Positions 17,675 to 25,357 of a stretch of DNA of 64,000 nt are shown here, piece by piece (position 1 is the stretch's first letter; the number at the start of each line of letters is the position of its first letter). A program made the translations under genes and the position numbers. Source of the stretch: an uncultured Peptococcaceae bacterium. Its GTDB lineage: Bacteria; Bacillota; Peptococcia; Peptococcales; Peptococcaceae. The notes under the pieces are model-generated. The model was given only the letters and a program-made list of their open reading frames with translations. It was not told where the DNA came from and ran no database searches. Location: assembly GCA_947254645.1 (NCBI GenBank), contig CAMYDW010000005.1, positions 1-64,000 of the forward strand, in the 5' to 3' direction.

Positions 17675-18895
17675 ATGAAGGAACTTACTTTAAAAAAATT
17701 CGAAGAAGCTTCAGAATTAGTAAAAAATGTCACATTACCGACAAAATTAGAATATAGCGAAACCCTTAGTCACCGCACTGGCGGAAAAATATATTTAAAG
17801 CCAGAAAATCTCCAATACACTGGCGCCTATAAAGTACGCGGTGCATACTATAAAATAGCGACACTTACACAAGAGCAACGCCAAAAAGGATTGATTACTG
17901 CTTCTGCGGGGAATCATGCACAGGGCGTTGCCTATGCCGCAAAAAAATTTGGTTGCCAAGCAACCATCGTTATGCCAACAGTGACCCCTCTCATCAAAGT
18001 TAATCGCACCAAAAGCTATGGCGCTGAAATTATTCTCCATGGTGATGTATATGATGATGCCTATGAACACGCTCTGAAGATTAGTGAAGAACAAGGGCTC
18101 ACTTTTATCCATCCATTTGATGATTTAGCCGTTGCCACTGGACAAGGAAGCATCGCCATGGAAATTGTCCAAGAACTGCCTACCGTAGACTATATCATCG
18201 TACCGATTGGTGGTGGTGGCTTGGTTACAGGTATTTCCACTTTAGCAAAAATGCTCAACCCAAAAATCCGTGTAATCGGTGTTGAACCAGCTGGTGCTGC
18301 CAGTATGACTGCTGCCCTCGCAGCAAATGAACCTGTCACCTTGGATGTTGCCCATACCATTGCCGATGGGACTGCTGTGAAACGTGTTGGTAGAGAAATT
18401 TTCCCTTATTGCCAAGAAAATATTCATCAGATTCTCACAGTAGAGGACCATAAGCTCATTGGTGCCTTCCTAGATATGGTAGAAAACCATAAAATGATTG
18501 TTGAAAATTCAGGACTTCTTCCAGTTGCTGCCCTTGACCAATTGGACCTAAAAGGTAAAAAAGCCGTATTGGTATTAAGTGGCGGAAACATGGATGTCAT
18601 CACCATGTCTTCCGTGGTACAACATGGCTTGATTCAGCAGGATAGAATTTTCACAGTCTCTGTTCTCTTACCAGACAAAGCTGGTGAGCTTACAAAAGTC
18701 TCAGCTTGTATTGCCGCAGTCAGTGGCAATATTATCAAATTAGAGCACAATCAGTTTGTCAGCATCAACCGTAATACGTCTGTTGAACTTCGTATCACAA
18801 TGGAAGCTTATGGCACTGAACACAAAACCCAAATTCTACAAGCACTCACCGAACAAGGCTATTCACCAACCGTTGTTGATACAAAACTATATTAA
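17675..18895 (+). CDS. ilvA: Threonine ammonia-lyase with C-terminal ACT domain
   Basis: Deaminates threonine to 2-oxobutanoate by PLP chemistry, for isoleucine synthesis or threonine catabolism. The 406 residues are the medium form: a fold type II catalytic domain with PLP lysine Lys53 (YKVRGA), the SAGNHAQGVA motif and the glycine loop PIGGGGL, then one ACT domain from about 327. The single ACT domain is shorter than the double regulatory region of E. coli IlvA. tdcB is an alternative name. It is co-transcribed with ridA and ends at a strong terminator. Confidence 0.93.
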   Translation: MKELTLKKFEEASELVKNVTLPTKLEYSETLSHRTGGKIYLKPENLQYTGAYKVRGAYYKIATLTQEQRQKGLITASAGNHAQGVAYAAKKFGCQATIVMPTVTPLIKVNRTKSYGAEIILHGDVYDDAYEHALKISEEQGLTFIHPFDDLAVATGQGSIAMEIVQELPTVDYIIVPIGGGGLVTGISTLAKMLNPKIRVIGVEPAGAASMTAALAANEPVTLDVAHTIADGTAVKRVGREIFPYCQENIHQILTVEDHKLIGAFLDMVENHKMIVENSGLLPVAALDQLDLKGKKAVLVLSGGNMDVITMSSVVQHGLIQQDRIFTVSVLLPDKAGELTKVSACIAAVSGNIIKLEHNQFVSINRNTSVELRITMEAYGTEHKTQILQALTEQGYSPTVVDTKLY

Positions 18896-18932
18896 AAAAA
18901 GAGAGGCTAGAAATTCTAGCCTCTCTTTTTTT
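18894..18932. terminator. Bidirectional terminator between ilvA and yraN
   Basis: Arms GAGAGGCTAGAA (18901-18912) and their complement (18914-18925), flanked by A and T runs on both sides. It ends ridA-ilvA (+) and the yqeY-yraN unit (-). Confidence 0.93.
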
Positions 18933-19290
18933 AAAAAGCATCCTCGAAATATTCAAGGAGGGCGCTTTTACCTTCGCCAATAATCGTGATTACATCAAAA
19001 CGGCACTCATAATTTTCATACATCGGATTTTTATAAATAAAAACCTTCGCAGTTTCTCTGATGCGTTGTTGTTTATTAAAATCAATCGTTTCTGCAGGAT
19101 GACCATAGGTTATACTGTTTTTACTTCTCACTTCTGTAAACACCAGTTTTTTCCGTCCTACAACAGAAATAATATCTATTTCTCCATGCTTGGCATGAAA
19201 ATTGCAAACAATAATTTTATGACCTTGTTTTTTTAGAAATGCCGCTGCCTTTTTTTCATTTGTTTGACCAAAGGCAAGTCGATTCATCAT
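18931..19290 (-). CDS. YraN/UPF0102 family endonuclease-like protein
   Basis: The 119 residues match the small YraN family, which has a restriction-endonuclease (PD-(D/E)XK) fold and an unproven cellular role. The putative catalytic residues Glu37 and Asp39 (HGEIDII) and Glu53 (FTEVR) are visible; the usual lysine after the second acid is replaced by Arg55. The start overlaps the yqeY stop by 4 bases. Its last codons abut the bidirectional terminator. Confidence 0.85.
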   Translation of the reverse strand: MMNRLAFGQTNEKKAAAFLKKQGHKIIVCNFHAKHGEIDIISVVGRKKLVFTEVRSKNSITYGHPAETIDFNKQQRIRETAKVFIYKNPMYENYECRFDVITIIGEGKSALLEYFEDAF

Positions 19291-19724
19291 TGCAACAAAC
19301 GTCCTACTACTTGACTAATTGTTTTACCATCAGCCTTCCCAGCGAGAGCAGCCATACTTTCTTTCATAATAATCCCTTTATTTTTAGCAACGGCTTCAAT
19401 GCCTTTATTTGTCAAAAGGTCTTGAATCGCTTTTTCTATATCTGCTTCGCTCATTTGCTCAGGCATATACTGTTCTAAAATCGCCAATTCAATTTTCATT
19501 TCTTCTAAAGCATCTGGTCTATCTTTAGATAATTCCATGGTTTCTTTTAATTGTTTAATTTGCTTAGAAACAACTTTAATGCTGTCTGCTTCTGTCGGTT
19601 CTTGTTGCAATTCTTTTTTGATATAAGTTAAGTCAGATAAAATATTGGTTATCACCTTATTTTTTACCTTATCTTTGCTTTTCAAAGCAACCATTTTTTC
19701 TTTTCTAAAATCATCATATAACAT
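19287..19724 (-). CDS. GatB/YqeY domain protein
   Basis: The 145 residues are a typical stand-alone YqeY: a helical domain related to the tRNA-binding tail of GatB, ending in SQVVGRLL. The function is not settled; related domains bind tRNA. ATG at 19724 has GGAG 9 bases upstream. It overlaps yraN by 4 bases and lies downstream of the zinc-motif gene pair, separated by a terminator. Confidence 0.88.
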   Translation of the reverse strand: MLYDDFRKEKMVALKSKDKVKNKVITNILSDLTYIKKELQQEPTEADSIKVVSKQIKQLKETMELSKDRPDALEEMKIELAILEQYMPEQMSEADIEKAIQDLLTNKGIEAVAKNKGIIMKESMAALAGKADGKTISQVVGRLLQ

Positions 19725-19741
19725 TGAACTTCTCTCCTTTA

Positions 19742-19782
19742 CAAAAAATGATGTAAAACAATAGGTGTTCTACATCATTTTG
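19742..19782 (-). terminator. Terminator after the zinc-motif gene pair
   Basis: Arms AAAATGATGTA (19781-19771 and 19755-19745, minus strand) close an 11-bp stem followed by T6. It isolates the 20341/20605 pair from yqeY. Confidence 0.8.
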
Positions 19783-19792
19783 CATATACTTA

Positions 19793-20341
19793 TCATTTTT
19801 TCTTTTTTGAAAACAACACTGTTTTTACTGAAAAAATCATAAATGAAAACGCACCTATAACAACAGCTACAGCTGGTTGAAAGGCTGCTAGTATACAAAA
19901 AGCACCTAAACCCATTGCTGATTTTTTATCCACAACAAATCCTTTGCCATGACATACAGGGCAAAAATCTTCGATATGACGCTCTCTCATTTCGTCAGCA
20001 CGCATTGCACCGCGCCCAAAGCAAATAGGACAAGTCTCCGTTTCGGTGGTGGTTTCCACCACTTCACGATAAACCACACCGTAGCCTTCACAAATAGGGC
20101 AAACTTTTTCCGTCAGAACGGTGCGTCCATTCTCGAAGCTTTCTACGGTTACCCATCCTTGATGGCAATGGGGATTATCACAGTCTTTGCTTTCTGTATG
20201 TTTTTTTGTAGTTTGATGTTCAATAACGCCTTTTCCCTGACAAGTCGGGCACGGCAACAACTCATCTGCACGACAATTGCCTGGAAGAACACCTGCACCA
20301 TGACAAACTGAACAGCGAGTGGCTATTTTTTTAGTAAACAC
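19793..20341 (-). CDS. Tail-anchored protein with six DnaJ-type cysteine motifs
   Basis: The start is GTG at 20341, 8 bases after GGAGG; a longer frame to 20356 would begin inside that signal. The 182 residues carry five canonical CxxCxGxG motifs (10-17, 31-38, 81-88, 104-111, 127-134) and a looser one (54-62, CDNPHCHQG). A hydrophobic segment at about 145-172 and a KKKK tail follow. There is no J domain and no signal peptide, so the zinc region should face the cytosol with a C-terminal anchor. The motif is that of the DnaJ zinc centre; the function here is unknown. It forms an operon with the 79-residue gene 24 bases upstream. Confidence 0.85.
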   Translation of the reverse strand: MFTKKIATRCSVCHGAGVLPGNCRADELLPCPTCQGKGVIEHQTTKKHTESKDCDNPHCHQGWVTVESFENGRTVLTEKVCPICEGYGVVYREVVETTTETETCPICFGRGAMRADEMRERHIEDFCPVCHGKGFVVDKKSAMGLGAFCILAAFQPAVAVVIGAFSFMIFSVKTVLFSKKKK

Positions 20342-20365
20342 GAATTGATCCTCCAATATATGTCT

Positions 20366-20605
20366 TTAAAACAAGACCACCAATCCAATAATTGCAACAA
20401 CAACCAATGCCACAGCACCTACAATAGCGCCAATATTCTTGGTAGCTGTATATCCTTTTCCATCACAACGATCACATGGTACTGGTACACAATCTCTACC
20501 TTCTGCATTACAGCATTCTACTACGCCACGCCCTTCACAAATTGGACAGGTCACCTTTGTAACAAATATTGTTTTTTGTGTAATTTTTTTCTCCTCGGAT
20601 CCCAT
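20366..20605 (-). CDS. Small tail-anchored protein with two DnaJ-type cysteine motifs
   Basis: The 79 residues hold CPICEGRG (20-27) and CDRCDGKG (44-51), with extra cysteines at 31, 32 and 39, then one membrane segment at about 58-78 running to the C-terminus. Architecture and orientation match the larger downstream protein, of which it looks like a miniature. ATG is preceded by GGAGG, and a good promoter lies at 20649-20677. I do not recognise a named family; a zinc-dependent membrane scaffold or chaperone-like role is only a guess. Confidence 0.82.
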   Translation of the reverse strand: MGSEEKKITQKTIFVTKVTCPICEGRGVVECCNAEGRDCVPVPCDRCDGKGYTATKNIGAIVGAVALVVVAIIGLVVLF

Positions 20606-20648
20606 AGCTATCCTCCAGTTGATTATTACATCTTATTTTATTGATAAA

Positions 20649-20677
20649 AGTATAACACAGCGATTTTTTTCTTACAA
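20649..20677 (-). promoter_or_regulatory. Promoter of the zinc-motif gene pair
   Basis: TTGTAA (20677-20672), a 17-base spacer and TATACT (20654-20649) on the minus strand, about 44 bases before the first ATG. Confidence 0.7.
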
Positions 20678-20745
20678 GGAAGAGTTCTATTTGCCTATAT
20701 GTAGGAATAAAAAATATATTTTTTATATTTTTTCAATACAATCTA

Positions 20746-20774
20746 TTGCATTTTCAATATTATTCTGTTATCAT
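20746..20774 (+). promoter_or_regulatory. Promoter of rpmB
   Basis: TTGCAT, a 17-base spacer and TATCAT; start expected near 20781, about 35 bases before the rpmB ATG. Confidence 0.75.
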
Positions 20775-20815
20775 ACTCTAGTATGATTTTTAATGTTGCA
20801 AAAGGAGGTTTTGTA

Positions 20816-21007
20816 ATGTCCAGAAAATGCGATATTTGTGGTAAAGGCACTGCAACCGGTATGCAAGTTAGCCACTCTCACATCAGAAACAAAAAAACGT
20901 GGAAACCTAACATTCAAAAGGTTCGTGTTGTAGTTAACGGAACTCCTCAAAAACTGAATGTTTGCACCCGTTGCTTACGTTCTGACAAAGTGCAACGTGC
21001 GAAGTAA
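20816..21007 (+). CDS. rpmB: 50S ribosomal protein L28, zinc-binding form
   Basis: The 63 residues start at ATG 20816, 6 bases after AAAGGAGG; a longer frame from 20783 lies in the leader. Two CxxC pairs (5/8 and 50/53) mark the zinc-binding form of L28. VSHSHIRNKKTWKPN is the family's conserved RNA-binding stretch. It is monocistronic, with its own promoter and downstream hairpins, as is usual for rpmB. Confidence 0.96.
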   Translation: MSRKCDICGKGTATGMQVSHSHIRNKKTWKPNIQKVRVVVNGTPQKLNVCTRCLRSDKVQRAK

Positions 21008-21080
21008 TTTGCGCTCAATCATTTTAGATAGGGTATAGTATTATATATATCATGAATCGATTTGATCATATCGGACTATT

Positions 21081-21136
21081 AAAAGCATCGTCTCGTGTCT
21101 AATGTTTTCATTGTGCTCGGGACGGTGCTTTTAAAT
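21081..21136 (+). terminator. Long hairpin after rpmB
   Basis: Arms 21081-21095 and 21118-21132 pair over 15 positions (two wobbles) around a 22-base loop and end in TTTTAAATT. It is a plausible but weak terminator for rpmB; a second, stronger hairpin follows at 21142. Confidence 0.55.
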
Positions 21137-21141
21137 TGCAC

Positions 21142-21178
21142 AAAAAAGAACACCCATTGTCGGGTGTTCTTTTTTTAT
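21142..21178. terminator. Bidirectional terminator
   Basis: AAGAACACCC and its complement flank the loop ATTGTC, with an A run before and T7 after. It serves rpmB readthrough (+) and the gene ending at 21175 (-), whose stop overlaps it. Confidence 0.9.
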
Positions 21179-21837
21179 ATATGCCAGCGTCTATTTAATT
21201 CCGCAAAAATAGAGCTGCTTTTAAATATAAATAATCCTACAAAAAAGAAAACAGAAAGCGTCACACTTAAAAAACTCGGCAAAATGTTATAAGTCCATTC
21301 CGCCTTAATAAAAATATAGGGCATCATTCCTACAAGACACGCTGCTAACCACTCTAATAAATAGTCTTCTTTTTGAAGATGCAACAAACGAACAGAAAGA
21401 AGCAGTGTTAAAATATCTAAAATCAAAAGCAATGGAATGATGTAAGTTAATGCCCATCCCCTATTGCCGTTATTAACATCAATGAAAAACATTAAAATCG
21501 ATAAGACAATAAACAAGCTAACAATACCACGCTCTATTTGATGATGTTCCCAAATATCTCTGGCAATCAGCCAAAGACTTGCCATTGCAAAAACAACCAG
21601 CAATGGAACAAAAAGACGAATCGGCCAAACAAAAAACGCCAGTAAACTAATAATAACACTGGTCACTGCAATAAAGCTCACTACTTGCAACACAGTGGCA
21701 TGTTCTTTTTTTAACGGCATGTCAGGATAAGGTGAAAACGCTGGTTCCACACCTTCTGTTTGAATAATATTATGACATAAAGGACAGGAGTCTCTGTCAC
21801 CACGCACATGCACATGACAATTTGCACAATATCGCAT
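21175..21837 (-). CDS. Zinc-ribbon plus multi-TM membrane protein (DUF6320-like)
   Basis: The 220 residues begin with a zinc ribbon (Cys4, Cys7, Cys18, Cys21) and continue with about six membrane helices between residue 47 and 207. It resembles proteins annotated DUF6320 that accompany condensation-like acyltransferases in Clostridia; this recall is moderate. The ATG overlaps the stop of the upstream acyltransferase (TAATG), so the two are co-translated. The function is unknown. Confidence 0.75.
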   Translation of the reverse strand: MRYCANCHVHVRGDRDSCPLCHNIIQTEGVEPAFSPYPDMPLKKEHATVLQVVSFIAVTSVIISLLAFFVWPIRLFVPLLVVFAMASLWLIARDIWEHHQIERGIVSLFIVLSILMFFIDVNNGNRGWALTYIIPLLLILDILTLLLSVRLLHLQKEDYLLEWLAACLVGMMPYIFIKAEWTYNILPSFLSVTLSVFFFVGLFIFKSSSIFAELNRRWHI

Positions 21838-23210
21838 TATCGAGCCTCCTTTTTTGTCTTTTCATCCACACGGTTTGCTGAAACTGTTACTTCGATGCCT
21901 TGATGGGTAAGCATACGAATCATATTTTTCTGAATTTCTGTTTCAATAAATGGCGAAGTAAAACAAATAGACAGAACATTACCGTGGCTCACTGCACAAA
22001 ATTGAGGACGAATCGCTGATGTTTCAACACTTAAGCCTTTAACAAAAGTATCGACATCTTCACCAAAACGAATTAAGCCTAAATTTGAAATCGCTATTGT
22101 CAATTCTCGATTACGAATGTGATTAATAAACTTCAAAATTGAATCCTTGATGAGTCGTGGCGTCATGCGAATAAAGAGATTATCTTCATAGGCACGTAGT
22201 GCCTGTACTTTGGCTTCTAAAGTTTCTTTGCTAAGTGCTTTTTCAAATTGCCCTTCTAAATCTCTACAGATTCTTGAGAGAATAACTTCATCTTCTAGTA
22301 CAATATCTTGTGGATAAAATGTATGTTGCACACGCATCGTAGCAAAAAAGTTACGTGCAGAAGCACTTTTAAAATATTGACGTAAGTTAATCGGAATTGA
22401 AACCGCTATATCTTGTGGACGTCGACTTCTTGGTGCATCACGGAATACTGCTAACATAAACAATGCTGTCAGATATACGGTAAGGGTTGTTTTTTCTTGT
22501 TTTGCTAGCGCCAACACACTTTTTGCTGGCATGAGTGCTTCGATACATCTCATCCGTTTGTCAGGCGTACGCAGACCACGAACATGATAGACCTTATTTT
22601 TTTTGTGATTTTCATCTTTTATTTTAGCGCCATCTGTGACCATTTGACCTAAATTGTCAAAAGTATGTCGTGAGCTTCGGCCAAAGGTTTTATGTCCTTC
22701 ATAGCCAAAGTAATGAGTAAAGCTATCATCCATTTGTTGTTTTAAGGAGCCTTTCCCGAGATGCCCTTGGATCTGCTCTATAAAAGCCTCTGGGTAGCGG
22801 CGCTTTAAGTATTGATACAATAGCATTTCCAAAAACCACATCGCTCCTGTTCCATCACTCAACGCGTGAAACACTTCTAAATGAATGCGATTTTCAAGAT
22901 AAGTCACACGAAACAGAAGATTTTTTTCACCAATCTTATAGATGGGACGACATGGTGATTGATATACTTTTTCAACCTTTGGTTGAAGATCGCTATCCTC
23001 TAAGTAATACCAAAACACCCCTCGACGAATAATAGAGTGATAGAGATTAAAATGCTGAAAAGTCGCATTCAGCGCCTCTTGCAGTAAATCAGCATCTATT
23101 TGTTCTTCTAAAACAGTACTAATGCGAAAAACTTTTGTATCTATTTTATTGTAAGTCGCCAAGAAAATTTTCGAAGCATTGTCTAATTTAACCCACGTTT
23201 TCTTACGCAT
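21837..23210 (-). CDS. Condensation-fold acyltransferase (alcohol acetyltransferase-like)
   Basis: The 457 residues match the CoA-dependent acyltransferase/condensation superfamily, in the group often annotated alcohol acetyltransferase. The catalytic HxxxDG motif is intact at His115-Asp119-Gly120 (HALSDGTG). A C-terminal DFG-like channel motif is not obvious. It has no signal peptide. It overlaps the upstream esterase by 8 bases and the downstream zinc-ribbon membrane protein by 1 base. The acyl donor and acceptor cannot be deduced. Confidence 0.8.
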   Translation of the reverse strand: MRKKTWVKLDNASKIFLATYNKIDTKVFRISTVLEEQIDADLLQEALNATFQHFNLYHSIIRRGVFWYYLEDSDLQPKVEKVYQSPCRPIYKIGEKNLLFRVTYLENRIHLEVFHALSDGTGAMWFLEMLLYQYLKRRYPEAFIEQIQGHLGKGSLKQQMDDSFTHYFGYEGHKTFGRSSRHTFDNLGQMVTDGAKIKDENHKKNKVYHVRGLRTPDKRMRCIEALMPAKSVLALAKQEKTTLTVYLTALFMLAVFRDAPRSRRPQDIAVSIPINLRQYFKSASARNFFATMRVQHTFYPQDIVLEDEVILSRICRDLEGQFEKALSKETLEAKVQALRAYEDNLFIRMTPRLIKDSILKFINHIRNRELTIAISNLGLIRFGEDVDTFVKGLSVETSAIRPQFCAVSHGNVLSICFTSPFIETEIQKNMIRMLTHQGIEVTVSANRVDEKTKKEAR

Positions 23211-24144
23211 CCATCTCCTCCTCCATTCCTAAAAAATGTCGAATCTCCTTATAGGTTGTTTTAACAGATTCGGCAATCGGCGGAAGTGAAATAAATCCAT
23301 GCACTTCATCCTTCATACGAACAAGCGTCACCTCATTGCCAGCTTCTTCCAAGCCTTTTGCATACATTTCACCTTCATCACGCAATACATCATATTCTGC
23401 TGTGATGATGAGTGTCTTAGGCTGATTACTTAAATCTTCTTCCATCAATGGTGAAACATAGGACGACATTCTATCTGCCATATTTGGTGCATACAGATCC
23501 ATATAAGCACCCATTTTCTTTGAAGTGAGTCCATACCCTTCGCTATTGACTCGCACACTTCTAAACGGAGAATATTGCGGATCATGCGCCCAATAAGTTG
23601 CTGGATAAAGTAAGATTTGATATCCTGCTGGCGCCATACCTTTATCTCTTCTCATCAATGAGGTCACAGCCGCTAAGTTTCCTCCTGCGGAGTCTCCCAT
23701 TAAGATGACCTGACTAAAATCAGTTACACCTAAAAGAGCCAAATCCTTTTCCAAAGCTTCAACTGCGCCAAAACAGTCATTTAATCCCGCTGGATACGGG
23801 TGCTCTGGCGCCAAGCGATAATCGACCGAGAACACAGGAATCCCTAAATGTTCTGCTAAATGAAAGCAAGTACTGGTGTACGTCTCAATATCACCAATGA
23901 CCCATCCTCCACCATGAAAGAAAATAATTGCCAGTTCCTTTTCACGTTTTTCTGGCAAAAAAATACGAATAGGAATGGCTACATTTGCATCCTCACGTAT
24001 GATTTCCTTGTCAATGACATCGTAAAATTTACTCAGGTCAGGGTGAATCATTTGTTGCATACGACGTACAGAAGCATAGTCTTTTCGTAAATCTAGTTTT
24101 GGCATGGACAATAATTTCAATGCCACACGCTTCATAAATTTCAT
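23203..24144 (-). CDS. Alpha/beta hydrolase, hormone-sensitive-lipase type esterase
   Basis: The 313 residues start at ATG 24144, preceded by GAAAGG; the frame is open to 24168 without a better signal. The oxyanion motif HGGGW (77-81) and nucleophile Ser152 (GDSAGG) are clear. Asp252 (AEYDVLRDE) and His282 (EVHGF) complete the triad. It is a cytosolic carboxylesterase or deacetylase of unknown substrate. It is the first gene of the triad with the acyltransferase and membrane protein, so an acylation/deacylation cycle is plausible (inference). Confidence 0.88.
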   Translation of the reverse strand: MKFMKRVALKLLSMPKLDLRKDYASVRRMQQMIHPDLSKFYDVIDKEIIREDANVAIPIRIFLPEKREKELAIIFFHGGGWVIGDIETYTSTCFHLAEHLGIPVFSVDYRLAPEHPYPAGLNDCFGAVEALEKDLALLGVTDFSQVILMGDSAGGNLAAVTSLMRRDKGMAPAGYQILLYPATYWAHDPQYSPFRSVRVNSEGYGLTSKKMGAYMDLYAPNMADRMSSYVSPLMEEDLSNQPKTLIITAEYDVLRDEGEMYAKGLEEAGNEVTLVRMKDEVHGFISLPPIAESVKTTYKEIRHFLGMEEEMDA

Positions 24145-24178
24145 ACAGAACAACCTTTCAAATAACATTTCCTAAAAC

Positions 24179-24187
24179 ATTATAGCA
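24179..24187 (-). promoter_or_regulatory. Extended -10 promoter of the esterase triad
   Basis: TGCTATAAT on the minus strand (24187-24179), a consensus extended -10, 34 bases before the chosen ATG. No good -35 is present. Confidence 0.55.
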
Positions 24188-24202
24188 CACAATGCAAGAC
24201 CA

Positions 24203-24240
24203 CAAAAAATCCTCCCTGCAAAAGCAAGAAGGATTTTCAA
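24203..24240 (-). terminator. Terminator of the CPBP gene
   Basis: AAAATCCT and AGGATTTT arms around a G-U-containing inner stem and TTTT loop, followed by T6 on the minus strand, just after the stop at 24242. Confidence 0.65.
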
Positions 24241-24241
24241 T

Positions 24242-24880
24242 TTAAAGAAGGGTTAGAGCAGCATGCATATAGATTACCAACCACAAAGAACCTGTTCTTT
24301 GATAAATAATACCTGCTCCGGTCCCAACAATCATACCCCAAAACAACACAGGCAGCATTGCACTTAATGGTGCTATGCCACCAACGATCATCGGTTCTAA
24401 TCCATAAATAGCACCCCAGAGCATACCACTAATAAGATAAGACGCTTTCCCACAACCCATATCAATCAAATGATTGAGAATAAAGCCTCTGAAGATCAGT
24501 TCCTCTAACAATGCAACCGTCACTAGTGTATGGATGATATTGTAAGCATCTGTTGCATGACTTGGCTGTATTTTTATAATTACAAAAAGAAAAAAGACCA
24601 AGCCCACCACCAATCCTACAACCTCTTGACGTGTATCAACAGCAAGAGCCATGATTAATTGATGGCGATTAAAAAGATATAATACCAATAAAGCAAACAC
24701 AATAAGGAAAATATCATTGTAAAGCGTTACCAACGGAATAATACTATTACTGATTTTAGAAGGAGCGAGCAATAAACGTTTGCTATTTGCCAAAACATAC
24801 ACCCCATCATAAACCATATAAATAAGTGTCACAAAAAGTAACACCTTGAGCCACTGTTTTTTGATGTTATTTGCAAGCAC
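24242..24880 (-). CDS. CPBP-family intramembrane protein (degenerate protease motifs)
   Basis: The start is GTG at 24880, 7 bases after GGAGG; the frame extends to 24910 but would begin upstream of that signal. The 212 residues form about six membrane helices. Motif 1 of the CPBP (CAAX-type) proteases is intact: Glu126-Glu127-x3-Arg131. Motif 2, usually FxxxH, reads LWGAIYG and lacks the histidine, and motif 3 (HxxxN) reads HAALT. It may be catalytically weak or have another role. It has its own promoter and terminator. Confidence 0.82.
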   Translation of the reverse strand: MLANNIKKQWLKVLLFVTLIYMVYDGVYVLANSKRLLLAPSKISNSIIPLVTLYNDIFLIVFALLVLYLFNRHQLIMALAVDTRQEVVGLVVGLVFFLFVIIKIQPSHATDAYNIIHTLVTVALLEELIFRGFILNHLIDMGCGKASYLISGMLWGAIYGLEPMIVGGIAPLSAMLPVLFWGMIVGTGAGIIYQRTGSLWLVIYMHAALTLL

Positions 24881-24910
24881 ATAATCGCCTCCTCTCACAA
24901 ATACAACCAT

Positions 24911-24939
24911 ATTCTACTCCAATGTCCTTTTCTATGCAA
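24911..24939 (-). promoter_or_regulatory. Promoter of the CPBP gene
   Basis: TTGCAT (24939-24934), 17-base spacer, TAGAAT (24916-24911) on the minus strand. Confidence 0.65.
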
Positions 24940-24952
24940 TGATCCTATAAAA

Positions 24953-24986
24953 CAAAAAAGAGAGCATCCATACTGGCGCTCTCTTT
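24953..24986 (-). terminator. Terminator of the 25-codon ORF
   Basis: Stem AAAGAGAGC/GCTCTCTTT with a 12-base loop and T6 on the minus strand, seven bases after the small ORF's stop. Confidence 0.75.
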
Positions 24987-24992
24987 ATCAAC

Positions 24993-25070
24993 TTAGTGAC
25001 TAAAAACATACCCCTTCAATTGTGCAAATCGATAGGCTACTTCGTTCAATAAATACATGGTATGAAACAA
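24993..25070 (-). CDS. 25-residue small ORF, unknown
   Basis: A TTG start at 25070 lies 7 bases after GGAGG and opens a 25-codon frame ending TAA at 24993 (sequence begins MFHTMYLLNEVAYR and ends GYVFSH). An internal ATG at 25058 is an alternative start. It has a consensus-like promoter, strong RBS and terminator of its own, so it is a complete transcription unit. Its initiation region is a 15-base copy of that of the CPBP gene next door. There is no membrane segment. I do not recognise it; an untranslated small RNA is the main alternative. Confidence 0.5.
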   Translation of the reverse strand: MFHTMYLLNEVAYRFAQLKGYVFSH

Positions 25071-25099
25071 TAAATCGCCTCCTCTCAATTGATATATTT

Positions 25100-25128
25100 A
25101 TTATATCACTCTATTTCTTTAAGAACAA
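25100..25128 (-). promoter_or_regulatory. Promoter of the 25-codon ORF
   Basis: TTGTTC (25128-25123), 17-base spacer, perfect TATAAT (25105-25100), minus strand. Confidence 0.7.
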
Positions 25129-25285
25129 TAGGCGCTAATATCACAGAGAAAATCCAAGAAATCCCTTTGCAATAGTATTTATACCCATTTTTCCTTTATC
25201 TTATGTGTAAATTGTTATTATATCCGATACTTCTTCGTAGGATGTTAAAAATTGTCTTTTTTTATTGACAAAGAGAGAAACTATA

Positions 25286-25314
25286 TTGACGCTAAAAATC
25301 ATAGGTTGTATTAT
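25286..25314 (+). promoter_or_regulatory. Promoter of mutY
   Basis: TTGACG, 17-base spacer, TATTAT; start near 25321. It excludes the upstream in-frame start at 25265 for mutY. Confidence 0.78.
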
Positions 25315-25357
25315 TAATGATAATGGTTTTTTCTTGTTCTTATTAAAGGAGTTTTTA

